A stretch of DNA of 64,000 bases from an uncultured Acetatifactor sp. (GCA_910586485.1 CAJUIA010000013.1:1-64000), one strand, 5' to 3'; counted from the first letter of the stretch, positions 25,195 to 33,713 are shown. Numbers and translations: made by a program. The notes: generated by a model not told the origin, from the letters alone.

Positions 25195-25370
25195 AGTTCA
25201 GCCATGCAGAAATGATTGTACAAATTGCCCGTGGGAGCTTGCTCACTAAGGGCAGCTTGCACAATCATTTCTATAGGGCGGACGCCCGACATGAAATAAG
25301 TTGCCGGCTGTTATATTAATTGTCGGTGAAAATGTATATTCCGGCAACTTATGAATGGCATGGCTGAACT
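25195..25370. repeat. Closed multi-hairpin inverted-repeat element
   Basis: Outer perfect 13-base arms (25195-25207, agttcagccatgc, and 25358-25370) enclose a long hairpin (arms 25208-25219 and 25261-25272 with inner pairs), a small hairpin (25276-25287) and a third hairpin (perfect 12-base arms 25296-25307 and 25341-25352). The three inner stems and the outer stem follow each other almost without gaps, giving a four-way junction. It lies between two divergent promoters and outside both predicted transcripts. No open reading frame is seen. A MITE-like insertion or a separate structured RNA are both possible. Confidence 0.75.
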
Positions 25371-25395
25371 GCAACATTTTGCTTCTCCCGAACAG

Positions 25396-25425
25396 TTGCA
25401 ATTCACCGGAAAAAAGTGTTATAGT
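25396..25425 (+). promoter_or_regulatory. Promoter of aroA
   Basis: TTGCAA (25396-25401) and TATAGT (25420-25425) are 18 bases apart, leaving a leader of about 25 bases to the aroA start. Confidence 0.55.
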
Positions 25426-25455
25426 GTACCATATCGAAAATAAGGAGGCCCTGCC

Positions 25456-26850
25456 ATGGAAAATAATATTTACCGGGTTCCCTGCATTTACAACAAAATC
25501 AAACATGACCCCGGCCGGAAGCCGCTTACCGTCTCCGTTCCCGGCTCCAAAAGCATCACAAACCGGGCGCTGCTTTTAGCCACCCTGGCAGAGGGAACAT
25601 CCGTCCTTCGGGATGTGCTTTTCTCCGATGATTCCAGACACTTTTTAAAATGTATTCAGTCTCTGGGGTATGAAACTGCCGTGGACGAGATCCACAGGAC
25701 CGTTACCGTAAAGGGAACGGGCGGACGCATACCCTTAAGGGAGGCAGCGCTTTATGTGGGAAGCGCAGGTACTGCCGCCCGCTTTCTCACAGCCTGGCTG
25801 GGAATTTCAGAGGGCATTTACCACATGGATGCCTCGGAGCAGATGCGAAAGCGCCCCATGACGCCTCTGCTGGCGGCCCTGACGGAATTGGGCTGTGAAA
25901 TCGTCTATGAGGAAGAAGCAGAGCATTTCCCATTAACCCTTAAGGGACATGGCTTTTGCAAAGACCGGATTACCGTAAACATCGAAAAAAGCAGTCAGTT
26001 CTTAAGCGGTCTGCTCATTGCCGCCTGCCTGTCAAAAAAGGATTTTACTGTCATGACCGAAGGCTTTCACGGCAGGGCGTACATAGAGATGACCGTAAAA
26101 ATGATGGGGCAGTTCGGCGTACAGGCCACGCCGTTGTATTACTGTACCGGTGATCGCGGAACGGCAGAAACCCATAACTGCTCCGGCTGCGTCAACAGCA
26201 CCCTGCCCTACGCTTACCAAATTGCCACGGGGCAGCATTACCATGCCCTGGACTACCGGGTACAGCCTGACGTCTCCGCCGCCTGTTACTTTTATGCCCT
26301 GTGTCCCCTGCTGAATATTCCGGTACAGGTCCGGCACGTTCATACAGGTCCTGATTTCCTGCAGGGCGACACCGCCTTTCTGCATCTGCTGGAAAAAATG
26401 GGCTGCAGGCTGGAAACCGGACCGGAGGGCGATCTGCTGCTGCCGCCGGAGAACGGAGTATATCACGGTATCAGCGCGGACCTGTCCGCTTTTTCGGACC
26501 AGGCTATCACCCTGGCCGCTCTGGCTCCCTTTGCCGACAGCCCCACAACCATAAAGGGGATCGGGCATATCCGCTGTCAGGAAAGCGACCGGATCACGGC
26601 TATTGTCACCGAGCTTCATAAAATGGGCATCACCTGTCAGGAACAGGAAGACGGCATCACCGTTTATCCGGGAACGCCTGGCCCCTCCGCAGTGGAAACC
26701 TACGACGACCACCGCATGGCCATGGGCTTTTCCCTGATCGGACTCCGCAGCGAGGGCATCTGTATTCAAAATCCCGACTGCTGCCGCAAAACCTTTGAAA
26801 ATTATTTCCAGGTACTGGACGGCGTAATTGCGGATTTGCAAAAGCTTTGA
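25456..26850 (+). CDS. aroA: 3-phosphoshikimate 1-carboxyvinyltransferase (EPSP synthase)
   Basis: The 464-residue protein has the EPSP synthase signatures: VPGSKSITNRALLLATLAEG near the N-terminus, GSAGTAARFLTAWL, the phosphoshikimate-binding region KSSQFLSGLLIAA, the catalytic Asp in DLSAFSDQAITLAALAPFA, and RCQESDRITAIVTELHKMG with YDDHRMAMGFSLIG near the end. It transfers enolpyruvate from PEP to shikimate-3-phosphate in aromatic amino acid synthesis. TAAGGAGG precedes the ATG. A carbamate-kinase-like gene follows in the same direction. No other shikimate genes are nearby. Confidence 0.92.
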   Translation: MENNIYRVPCIYNKIKHDPGRKPLTVSVPGSKSITNRALLLATLAEGTSVLRDVLFSDDSRHFLKCIQSLGYETAVDEIHRTVTVKGTGGRIPLREAALYVGSAGTAARFLTAWLGISEGIYHMDASEQMRKRPMTPLLAALTELGCEIVYEEEAEHFPLTLKGHGFCKDRITVNIEKSSQFLSGLLIAACLSKKDFTVMTEGFHGRAYIEMTVKMMGQFGVQATPLYYCTGDRGTAETHNCSGCVNSTLPYAYQIATGQHYHALDYRVQPDVSAACYFYALCPLLNIPVQVRHVHTGPDFLQGDTAFLHLLEKMGCRLETGPEGDLLLPPENGVYHGISADLSAFSDQAITLAALAPFADSPTTIKGIGHIRCQESDRITAIVTELHKMGITCQEQEDGITVYPGTPGPSAVETYDDHRMAMGFSLIGLRSEGICIQNPDCCRKTFENYFQVLDGVIADLQKL

Positions 26851-26911
26851 AGCTGTGGTACACTTAAATTCTATCAGAAACAAAATCATGACGGAAAGGC
26901 AGGCTTTTAAC

Positions 26912-27853
26912 ATGAGCAGGAAAAGAGCAGTGGTCTCCTTGGGGCATAACGCTCTGGGATATACTACGGAAGCACAATGGGACGCAGTAAAGGTGACAGC
27001 GCGGGCGCTGGCAGATCTGGTGGAGGCAGATTATCAGCTGACCATCACTCACAGCAACGGTCCCCAGGTCAGCATGATCCACAAAGCAATGACGGAGCTG
27101 CGCCGCATTTATATTGATTATACTCCCGTGCCTATGTGTGTCTGTTCCGCCATGAGTCAGGGGTATGTAGGCTATGATATTCAAAATGCTCTGCGTTCGG
27201 AGCTTTTGGGCAGGGGGATTGCCAAGCCGGTCAGTACCATTCTGACCCAGGTCACCGTAGATCCTTACGATGAAGCCTTTTACGAACCCACAAAGGTAAT
27301 CGGCAGATATATGTCCGCAGAAGATGCGGAAACAGAAATTAAGAAGGGAAATTATGTGCAGGAGGACCCCGGCAGGGGATACCGAAGAGTTGTGGCCGCT
27401 CCCAAGCCTATTGATATTGTGGAAATCGAAGCCATCCGCACCCTGGCCGAGGCAGATCAGGTGGTCATTGCCTGCGGCGGAGGCGGTATTCCCGTCATCG
27501 AACAGCAGCACAATTTGAAAGGGGCTTCCGCCGTGATCGAAAAGGATGCCATTGCCTCCCGGCTGGCGGTGGAATTGTCCTGCGACGAGCTGATCATTCT
27601 TACGGACGTACCTTATGTATACCGGGATTTCGGCGCCGAAAATCCGGTGCCTCTCCCTTCCCTGACTGTCTCTCAGGCAAAGGAGCTGGCGGCCCAGGGA
27701 CAATTCCAGGCAGGCACTATGCTGCCCAAAATAGAAGCCGCCGTAAACTATCTGGATACGGTCAAAAACGGCAGAGTTCTGATCACCTCTCTGGCGAAGG
27801 TGAGGGATGCCGTAAAAGGGAAGGCCGGCACCGTGATCACAAGGGGGGCTTAA
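26912..27853 (+). CDS. Carbamate-kinase-like amino acid kinase
   Basis: I placed the start at 26912 (MSRKRAVVSLG); an ATG at 26888 is also possible. The 313-residue protein follows the carbamate kinase fold: SLGHNALG at the N-terminus, THSNGPQVSMIHKAM, VIACGGGGIPVIEQ, the DKDAIASRLAVELSCDELIILTDV active-site region (here EKDAIAS), and GTMLPKIEAAVNYL. The usual first motif GGNALG is GHNALG here, as in a Clostridial subgroup I remember. Carbamate kinases make ATP from carbamoyl phosphate in arginine, purine or ureide breakdown. No arginine deiminase or ureide genes are close, so the pathway is uncertain. Confidence 0.82.
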   Translation: MSRKRAVVSLGHNALGYTTEAQWDAVKVTARALADLVEADYQLTITHSNGPQVSMIHKAMTELRRIYIDYTPVPMCVCSAMSQGYVGYDIQNALRSELLGRGIAKPVSTILTQVTVDPYDEAFYEPTKVIGRYMSAEDAETEIKKGNYVQEDPGRGYRRVVAAPKPIDIVEIEAIRTLAEADQVVIACGGGGIPVIEQQHNLKGASAVIEKDAIASRLAVELSCDELIILTDVPYVYRDFGAENPVPLPSLTVSQAKELAAQGQFQAGTMLPKIEAAVNYLDTVKNGRVLITSLAKVRDAVKGKAGTVITRGA

Positions 27854-27860
27854 AGAATCG

Positions 27861-28346
27861 CTAACGCGACAGTCCGAGAGCCGCCAGCAGGGCACCGATG
27901 ATGATACAGAAGTCCGAAAGGTTAAACACAATATTCCTGAAGCGTTTCCATTTGACGCCGAAGCTGATATAATCCACCACATACTTTCGCTTCAGCCTGT
28001 CGTAGGTATTGCTGAAGGCTCCCCCAAGCAGCAGCGACAGGCCTGCGCGAAGCAGGTTATTTCCCCGATGGCCGAGACTGATCAAAAACACCACCGTCAG
28101 CACAGCCGTCAATACCAGCGAAATTACGGCTACCACAGACTGCCTTTTTTCTCCTGCATTTAAGACCATCCCTCGATTATGGTGCCTGCGCAGAAGCAGT
28201 CTGCCGCCCAAAAGCTCCCGCTCATTCTTTCCGCTGCCGGTGGCATTATCTCTTTTGACAAAAATATATTTTTCCACCCGATTCTTGATATATAAATCCC
28301 CAAAAAAGATTATTGACACAAGTGTCACAAATATAATTGCCGCCAT
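27861..28346 (-). CDS. Signal peptidase II (LspA)-like membrane protein
   Basis: The 161-residue protein has four hydrophobic segments and LspA-type motifs: HHNRGMVLNAG (about 55-65), GGAFSNTYDRLKRKYVVDYI (about 108-127) and FNLSDFCIIIGALL (about 141-154). The Asp residues of the last two motifs match the catalytic aspartates of the lipoprotein signal peptidase. The N-terminal half has an insertion of basic residues (KRDNATGSGKNERE) and an altered first motif, so it may be a paralogue of the housekeeping enzyme. It converges with the kinase gene with 7 bases between them. Confidence 0.75.
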   Translation of the reverse strand: MAAIIFVTLVSIIFFGDLYIKNRVEKYIFVKRDNATGSGKNERELLGGRLLLRRHHNRGMVLNAGEKRQSVVAVISLVLTAVLTVVFLISLGHRGNNLLRAGLSLLLGGAFSNTYDRLKRKYVVDYISFGVKWKRFRNIVFNLSDFCIIIGALLAALGLSR

Positions 28347-28394
28347 TTTTCCGCCCTCCCTCTGTGGATTTCCTGTTGTCCATGCTGCTCCCTG

Positions 28395-29132
28395 TCAATC
28401 ATAGTCCACGCTCACCAGACACAGGCCCTGTGCCGGTGCTGTAGGCCCCGCCTTCTGCCTGTCCGGAGCTTCCAGCGCTGCCTTCATCTGGTCCTCTGTC
28501 ATGCGTCCGTACCCTATCTCCAGCAGCGTCCCCACCATGATGCGTACCATATTCTGCAGAAAACCCGTACCATGGATTGTAAAACGGAGATACCCGCCAT
28601 CCCGATTGATCTCGATACGGTCCACGCACCTGACCGTGGATTTCTTCATCCTGGGGTTGACACAAAAGTTTCGGAAATCATGCTCCCCCTTTAACAGCTC
28701 TGCCGCCCGGCACATCAACTCCATATCCGGCCTTTCCTCCAGCCTGGTATAATATTTCCTGTCAAAAACAGGCTTCACCTCCCCGTCAAAGCAGGTATAA
28801 CGATATGTTTTGCCTGTTGCATTATATCTGGCATGGAATCTGGGAGACGCCTCCCTTACCTCCCGCACGGCAATATCATCCGGCAGATACCGGTTCAGAT
28901 AATCCCTGATCTGTTCCGCGGTAAGCTCCGTCTCCAGATTTGCGTTGGCAGTCATGCCCTCCGCATGAACACCGCCGTCCGTGCGACCGGCGCCTATGAC
29001 CTCAACCTCCCGCCCGCACATCCGGGACAGTACATTTTCCAGCTTTCCCTGTATGGTCTCCTGCCCCGGCTGTCTCTGCCAGCCGTAATATCTGCTTCCG
29101 TCATATGCAATCAAAAACCTGTAATTTATCAT
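28395..29132 (-). CDS. truA: tRNA pseudouridine(38-40) synthase
   Basis: The 245-residue protein is of normal TruA length. It has YDGSRYYGWQRQPGQETIQG, the catalytic Asp52 in GAGRTDGGVHAEG, RFHARYNATGKTYRY, and a late FLQNMVRIMVGTLLEIGYG. It converts uridines 38-40 of the tRNA anticodon arm to pseudouridine. GGGAG precedes the ATG. The stop is 48 bases before the LspA-like gene in the same direction, so the two may share a transcript. Confidence 0.93.
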   Translation of the reverse strand: MINYRFLIAYDGSRYYGWQRQPGQETIQGKLENVLSRMCGREVEVIGAGRTDGGVHAEGMTANANLETELTAEQIRDYLNRYLPDDIAVREVREASPRFHARYNATGKTYRYTCFDGEVKPVFDRKYYTRLEERPDMELMCRAAELLKGEHDFRNFCVNPRMKKSTVRCVDRIEINRDGGYLRFTIHGTGFLQNMVRIMVGTLLEIGYGRMTEDQMKAALEAPDRQKAGPTAPAQGLCLVSVDYD

Positions 29133-29266
29133 AAATCTCCCTGTCCGTTCATGTTCTGCAGCGATTCTTGCTTAATTTAAAAAGTTATACTATCAAAAAA
29201 CAAAAATATATTGTATACTTAAGGAAAGATATTCTAAATACTTTCTTAAATTCGGAGGATAATATC

Positions 29267-29593
29267 ATGAGCAACGATCAATTTGAAAACCTTGGCTCTC
29301 AGGTAAAAGAACTTCGCATCCAGATGAAACTGACACAGGCAGAGGTGGCAAATGCCTTAAATGTTACCCCCGGCTATATCAGCAACGTGGAAAACAACCG
29401 GACAGCCATGTCCCTGCGCGTACTGATCTACTATGCGCGTCTGATGAACATTACCCTTGATTCCCTGGTCGGGAAAATCGCTCCTGACTACAAGCAGACG
29501 GCCCTGGATAATGAGCTGATGCGCCTCATATCCAAAATGGACGACAGCCAGAAAACCAAACTGATCAAGACCATCAAGCTTTGGAGAAAATAA
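29267..29593 (+). CDS. XRE family transcriptional regulator
   Basis: I chose the ATG at 29267 (MSNDQFENLG), preceded by CGGAGG, over the longer frame from 29168. The 108-residue protein has an N-terminal HTH of the Cro/C1 type (VKELRIQMKLTQAEVANALNVTPGYISNVENNRTAMS, about 10-47) and a short helical tail that ends in a basic segment. It is monocistronic and divergent from truA. Its targets are not apparent. Confidence 0.85.
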   Translation: MSNDQFENLGSQVKELRIQMKLTQAEVANALNVTPGYISNVENNRTAMSLRVLIYYARLMNITLDSLVGKIAPDYKQTALDNELMRLISKMDDSQKTKLIKTIKLWRK

Positions 29594-29598
29594 GGCAT

Positions 29599-30296
29599 TT
29601 AAAAGCTGTGTCCGCCGCTTCCTGAACTTCCCCCGCCACCTCCTGAGCTTCCCCCGCTGCCTCCGCTGCTGCTGTCCGAGCTTACGGGGTCGTAATCTTT
29701 GGTCTGCTTAAGAAGTGTGGCTTGGGGATTTGTCAGGGAATACCGGTGCACTATTCCCGCCAGCAGCTCATGCTCCTTTGGTGCGCGGCTTTTTGAAATC
29801 CGGCGCAGCAGGAAATAATTAAGCAGCAGGGAACATGCAAAGAATTTCTTTCTATCCACCGGCAGATCCGCATAAAAACCGCTTAAGAATGCGGGAGTAA
29901 ACTCCTTCCTGTCCCTGATGTCATAAGGCACAAGAGCTCCTTAGGCACAAAAAATGCCTTCCCCAGCTTTCTTGCATAAGCTTTTTTGCAATCCTCTTTC
30001 GTCTTTTGAAAAGGAATAATAAATCTGGGGCGCCTCTCTTTGCCGATTCGGCCGGTGAGAATATTTGCCGATCCGCAATAGCTGCAAAATGACGTAACAT
30101 CCGTATCCCCGCTGATCATCTCCCCTCCGCACTGGGGACAGCGAAACACATTTACCTCAAAGCAGTCTTCGTCCAGTGTGTCCGGCTCCTTTTGAACGGA
30201 ATAGGGGTCAAGCCTGGATTCACAGTGGGCGCAAAACAACTGTTCAGATGAAATATCAAATTTCAGATTTCCGTTACAATTTGGACATTCGTACAT
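29599..30296 (-). pseudogene. Remnant of a TFIIB-type zinc-ribbon membrane protein gene
   Basis: The 5' part (frame 29883-30296) has two zinc ribbons (CPNCNGNLKF, CAHCESRL, CPQCGGEM, CSYCGSANIL) followed by PRFIIPFQKTKEDCKKAYARK, the start of a common Clostridial membrane protein family of about 350 residues. It breaks after AFFVPKEL. A second frame (29599-29931) resumes with VPYDIRDRKEFTPAFLSGFYADLPVDRKK, joining pieces that in relatives are far apart, and ends in a Gly/Ser-rich tail (SSGGGGGSSGSGGHSF). At least one internal deletion with a frameshift, and probably two, have destroyed the gene. A repeated gtgcct flanks the break. Confidence 0.65.
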
Positions 30297-30308
30297 AATC
30301 TTTTCCTT

Positions 30309-31955
30309 TTATCTACTCCCCGTCTCCATACTCTGCTGAATTTCCTTATTTTGATTGAAAGGCTGAAAACCATCCCTCCTGTCCGTCCGAAAGGGTGCAA
30401 GGGGTATGCCTTCGGCTCCGTAGACTGCCACATCAGCATAGTTGGTCCACAAATATCTTGCATAAGCAGGAAAGGGAAGCCCCGGAGCGGATACACGGAT
30501 TTTGTCGCCACAGATTTTCACCTGAGCCGGTACATACTTTCCATCCTCTCCCGCCACTTCAAATCCCAAACCGGATGCAGGATAAGCATCTTTGTCATAT
30601 CCCGGCCGTTTCACGTCCTCCGGCTCTTTTACGATAAAGCCGCCCTCTGCATGTTTAAAGTGCAGAATCAGCTCTCCTTCTCCGTATTCGGTGTACTCAA
30701 AAAGAGGGCCTGCAGCTCCCGGCACGTTTTCAAAGCCATAAACCAGCTTCAACGCCTGGCTGCACATTCTCTCACCTACTTCCCGTTTCCTCTTGGGGTG
30801 AATATCATTATACACGCCCTGATCAATGATGCAGGTCATGGCTGTATTCTTTATGGTATCACCGACTCTTGACTGAGCCTCCCTGATCAGGCACCAGTTC
30901 TTATAATCCGGATCCTGTTTGTATCGGTGCATGGGAAGCTGGGCAAAGATAAAGGGCAGGGAATCATCCCTCCAGTCCTCCCTCCATTGCTCGATCAGGC
31001 GGGTAAACAGCTTACGGTAAAGAGCGGGCAGATGATCGTCGCTCTCCCCCTGGTAATAGATAAATCCCTTCAGGGAATAAGGCATAATCCGCTTCAACAT
31101 GCACTCATACAGCCCGCCCGGCCGAAAGGGATTGCTGCAGCCCATAGGGCCCGGCCATCTACACTCGCCTGCACGCTCCAGCACCTCGGACCACTCCATT
31201 TCCGGATCCTCCGCATAGCATTCCTGCGCCCTTCTATCAAATTCCGCCTGATATACGAGATATTCGTCATATTCCCTGCGCTGCTCTTCCTCCGTCTTTC
31301 CTGCCACCGCAGCCTCATAGGTATCCAAATATACTTTTAATTCCCGGTCTCCGGCAATGGCTTCTTTGGGCATCCAGGCAGACGCAGAGGTTCCGCCCCA
31401 GTTGCAGCCGATGATGCCCACCGGCACCTTCAGCATCTCCTGCAGCCCGGCGCCGAAAAAGTATCCCACCGCGGACCAGTATTTCGTTCCCTGATCTCCA
31501 AAACATTCCCAGCCCGTCTTTTCCTCAGAGCGGAAAAATTCCTCATCCATATAAGCCTTTTTCTGGGTATAGTAAAAGCGGATCATGGAATTGGCCGGAC
31601 GGTTTAATACTTCTTTCTCCGTGCAGTTCTGCAGTTCAAATTCCATGTTGGACTGGCCGCCCGCAAGCCACACTTCTCCGATTGCAATATCCTGCCGCTT
31701 AATCTCTTCCTTCCCACAGGTAACACACATGGTATGATCAACACCAGCCTCAAGGGGCGACAATAAAATTTCGAATCGGCCCTTCCTCACAAATCCGCTG
31801 CCACGGCTCTCCTGCACTTCGCCGTCTCCCAGCTTTTTCCCACCGATTACTGCCTCCACCCGCTCCCCTTCCGGGCCGTTGCCAAACACTGCAATATTTC
31901 TGCCCCTCTGTAAAACGCTTTTGTCGCTGAAAACCGCCGCCAGCTTTAATTCCAT
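30309..31955 (-). CDS. SASA-family carbohydrate acetylesterase (sialate O-acetylesterase-like)
   Basis: The start at 31955 (MELKLAAVFSDKSVLQRG) follows AAAGGAGAGG; the longer frame has no ribosome binding site. The 548-residue protein has the family start (FSDKSVLQRG), the serine nucleophile block LAGGQSNMEFEL, GWNWGGTSASAW-like IGCNWGGTSASAWMPKEAI, FIYYQGESDD, and the Asp-His pair in NDIHPKRKREVGERM. No signal peptide is seen, so it probably removes acetyl groups from imported host or plant sugars in the cytosol. It is followed by the decayed zinc-ribbon gene. Confidence 0.9.
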   Translation of the reverse strand: MELKLAAVFSDKSVLQRGRNIAVFGNGPEGERVEAVIGGKKLGDGEVQESRGSGFVRKGRFEILLSPLEAGVDHTMCVTCGKEEIKRQDIAIGEVWLAGGQSNMEFELQNCTEKEVLNRPANSMIRFYYTQKKAYMDEEFFRSEEKTGWECFGDQGTKYWSAVGYFFGAGLQEMLKVPVGIIGCNWGGTSASAWMPKEAIAGDRELKVYLDTYEAAVAGKTEEEQRREYDEYLVYQAEFDRRAQECYAEDPEMEWSEVLERAGECRWPGPMGCSNPFRPGGLYECMLKRIMPYSLKGFIYYQGESDDHLPALYRKLFTRLIEQWREDWRDDSLPFIFAQLPMHRYKQDPDYKNWCLIREAQSRVGDTIKNTAMTCIIDQGVYNDIHPKRKREVGERMCSQALKLVYGFENVPGAAGPLFEYTEYGEGELILHFKHAEGGFIVKEPEDVKRPGYDKDAYPASGLGFEVAGEDGKYVPAQVKICGDKIRVSAPGLPFPAYARYLWTNYADVAVYGAEGIPLAPFRTDRRDGFQPFNQNKEIQQSMETGSR

Positions 31956-32020
31956 GTAATCCTCTCCTTTCACATAAAAAGCAACCATAACATATATGGC
32001 TGCCTCAAAATACACTGATA

Positions 32021-32470
32021 TTACTTCTGCACGTACTGAATTCCGCAGGCATTGCATGACGAATAATAGCCCCCGTCCTCTTCCCGCACAAAGAGCAGCT
32101 TACCACAGCAGCTGCATCTGCGAATCCGGATGCCTGTACCCTGACCTTCGAGAATCTCCCCTGAATACTCAGACCCACCCTTCCGGACAGACTGCTTCCC
32201 GGTCTCCGCATCGTCTAAAACCCCCTGAGTTTCCTCACGGAGCGCCGCTTTTTTCAACTCAGGCCTTTCAAATGCACCCTGAGCTTCACCGTGGTCTGAC
32301 CCTTTCTTTGACTCCGGTTTTTCAAAAGTTTCTCCAGCTTCCTCATGGACTTCATCCCCTTCCGGTTCCGGCTGGCCCAGAGACTCCGGCAGCTCCCCAA
32401 AATCTTCTTCCAAACCAAACAGGGTAAGCTGCCCGTCATCGTCGAAATTATCAAATATTCCAATGTCCAT
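32021..32470 (-). CDS. Acidic protein with C-terminal zinc ribbon
   Basis: The ATG at 32470 follows GAGGGG. The 149-residue product is strongly acidic (MDIGIFDNFDDDGQLTLFG at the start), has a middle region of repeats rich in Glu, Lys and Pro (FEKPESKK, FERPELKK), and ends in a C4 zinc ribbon (CSCCGKLLF and CNACGIQYV). The ORF lies 66 bases upstream of the esterase gene in the same direction. I do not recognise the family; the Lachnospiraceae-type ribbon suggests binding to nucleic acid or protein, which is an inference. Confidence 0.6.
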   Translation of the reverse strand: MDIGIFDNFDDDGQLTLFGLEEDFGELPESLGQPEPEGDEVHEEAGETFEKPESKKGSDHGEAQGAFERPELKKAALREETQGVLDDAETGKQSVRKGGSEYSGEILEGQGTGIRIRRCSCCGKLLFVREEDGGYYSSCNACGIQYVQK

Positions 32471-32585
32471 ATGTATGCCCCTCTGTATCATCGGATGGCC
32501 GCTCGACCATTTCCTTGAGCCAATTATACCGTATGCTGCCTCCCTCTGCAAGGGCTGTCCGGAATTTGGCGGCTGTGCGAAAGCG

Positions 32586-32768
32586 TGTCGTACCTCACGC
32601 GGATAACAGGCGGCAACCGACCGCTGTTCTCAATGCAGACTGTGCAAGACGTCGGTACTTTGCAAGCGTATTGTGCTTGCTTATGTACCGCTGCGTCGCG
32701 CCCCAAACGAAAGCGTGTCTGCATGAGGATGACGGTCGGTTGTCGCCGTCATCCCCTGCAGGTACACA
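32586..32768. repeat. Large imperfect cruciform element
   Basis: Between two minus-strand genes, a 183-base region folds on itself through a series of matched blocks: gtacct/aggtac at the outside, cggcaaccgaccg (32611-32623) with its near-complement from 32733, atgcagac (32633-32640) with gtctgcat (32717-32724), gacg/cgtc, cggtac/gtaccg (32653-32658 and 32685-32690) and gcaagc/gcttgc at the tip. A direct repeat gaaagcgtgtc also occurs twice. It overlaps the last codons of the HAD gene. No protein is evident. Confidence 0.65.
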
Positions 32769-33573
32769 TCCAGTGCTGCTCAAGCCATTTTGCCACACTA
32801 TCCTCATCATTCACGCCAATAACACCGGTGGCCCTTTTTTTCAATTCTTCATGAGCATTTTCCACAGCATAGCATTCGTCGGCTACCTCGAACATGTCTA
32901 TATCGTTTTTTCCGTCGCCGAACGCAACCACCCTGTCGCATCCCAGCATGTTTTTCAGCCGGATCACCGCATTTGCCTTCGACGCCGCCCTGGGCATGAT
33001 CTCCAGCCATTGCTCCTTGGAATAAATATCTCTTTGATACACACAATGATAAATATCTTTATATTTATCATAAAAAGGTTTCAGCTTTTCCGGCTCATCA
33101 ATACAGGTAATATAAAAAACATCCCCTGCTTTCAATTCCTCCGTCGTGGAGACAACGTGCGTCCGAATATCACCCCTGCGGCTCTCCAGAAAAGAGATCG
33201 TACCCCGGTTGCCTTTTTCCGGTATCATGGAAAATTTTTCCGCCCCGTTAATATATGAGTAGACAATGGGATAAATCCCGTTGTCAAACAGCTCGTCCAG
33301 TACATTTTGTATCGTCCGGTCAAAATAACTGGCTGCCAGAATTTCTTCCGTAACATTATCCATAATAAACCCGCCGTTATAGACAATCAGCGGGATCCTG
33401 GCACACAGACCCTTTGTAACCTTTTTTGCCGTCACCAGGGATCTTGCTGTGGCATAGGAAAAAATCATACCTTTTTCTACCAGACTGTTTATCACATCAT
33501 TTGTGTATTCCGACGTCCTTTCATTGCTTCTAAGGAGCGTACCATCCAGATCAGATACATAAAGACATTTCAT
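32749..33573 (-). CDS. HAD superfamily (Cof-type) phosphatase
   Basis: The 274-residue protein starts with the HAD nucleophile motif (YVSDLDGTLLRSNE, Asp8 and Asp10), has a Lys in the third motif region (PRAASKANAVIRL) and the fourth motif FGDGKNDIDMFEVA. The large C2-type cap identifies the Cof/YbjI-like subgroup that hydrolyses sugar phosphates, flavin mononucleotide or similar small phosphates. AAGGGGG precedes the start. Its last five residues (MCTCRG region) are encoded within the cruciform element at 32586-32768, so the tail may be a product of that insertion. Confidence 0.88.
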   Translation of the reverse strand: MKCLYVSDLDGTLLRSNERTSEYTNDVINSLVEKGMIFSYATARSLVTAKKVTKGLCARIPLIVYNGGFIMDNVTEEILAASYFDRTIQNVLDELFDNGIYPIVYSYINGAEKFSMIPEKGNRGTISFLESRRGDIRTHVVSTTEELKAGDVFYITCIDEPEKLKPFYDKYKDIYHCVYQRDIYSKEQWLEIMPRAASKANAVIRLKNMLGCDRVVAFGDGKNDIDMFEVADECYAVENAHEELKKRATGVIGVNDEDSVAKWLEQHWMCTCRG

Positions 33574-33660
33574 AGAAAACCCCCTTATACTGTGTATTTC
33601 TGGCTGTATATTACTGTATTTAATATCGTATCAAAAAAAGCCCATTTTTGCAAGGCTTAA

Positions 33661-33677
33661 TAGTGACAAGTAACTAT
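33661..33677. other. Candidate left attachment site of the element
   Basis: The 17 bases starting tagtgacaagtaacta just outside the recombinase gene match, in inverted orientation, bases 45686-45701 near the other end of the element (differences at two positions in 15). A looser direct match occurs at 45670. Serine recombinases use short cores, so the exact crossover cannot be read here. Confidence 0.35.
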
Positions 33678-33690
33678 TTGCCGCAGAGGG

Positions 33691-33713
33691 CGGCGTGACA
33701 CTCAGTCACGCCG
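33691..33713. terminator. Hairpin across the recombinase stop codon
   Basis: Perfect 9-base arms cggcgtgac (33691-33699) and gtcacgccg (33705-33713) with a 5-base loop span the stop codon of the serine recombinase. The plus strand continues with tctttct. It may end transcription leaving the element or entering it. Confidence 0.5.

Noticed and set aside
25195..25370. The multi-hairpin element as an aroA leader riboswitch
   Set aside because: The best aroA promoter lies downstream of the element, so it would not be in the aroA mRNA.
26032..27982. Long minus-strand frames (293 and 372 codons) opposite aroA and the carbamate-kinase-like gene
   Set aside because: They mirror well-supported genes and are rich in His, Gly and Arg as expected for antisense shadows of GC-rich coding.
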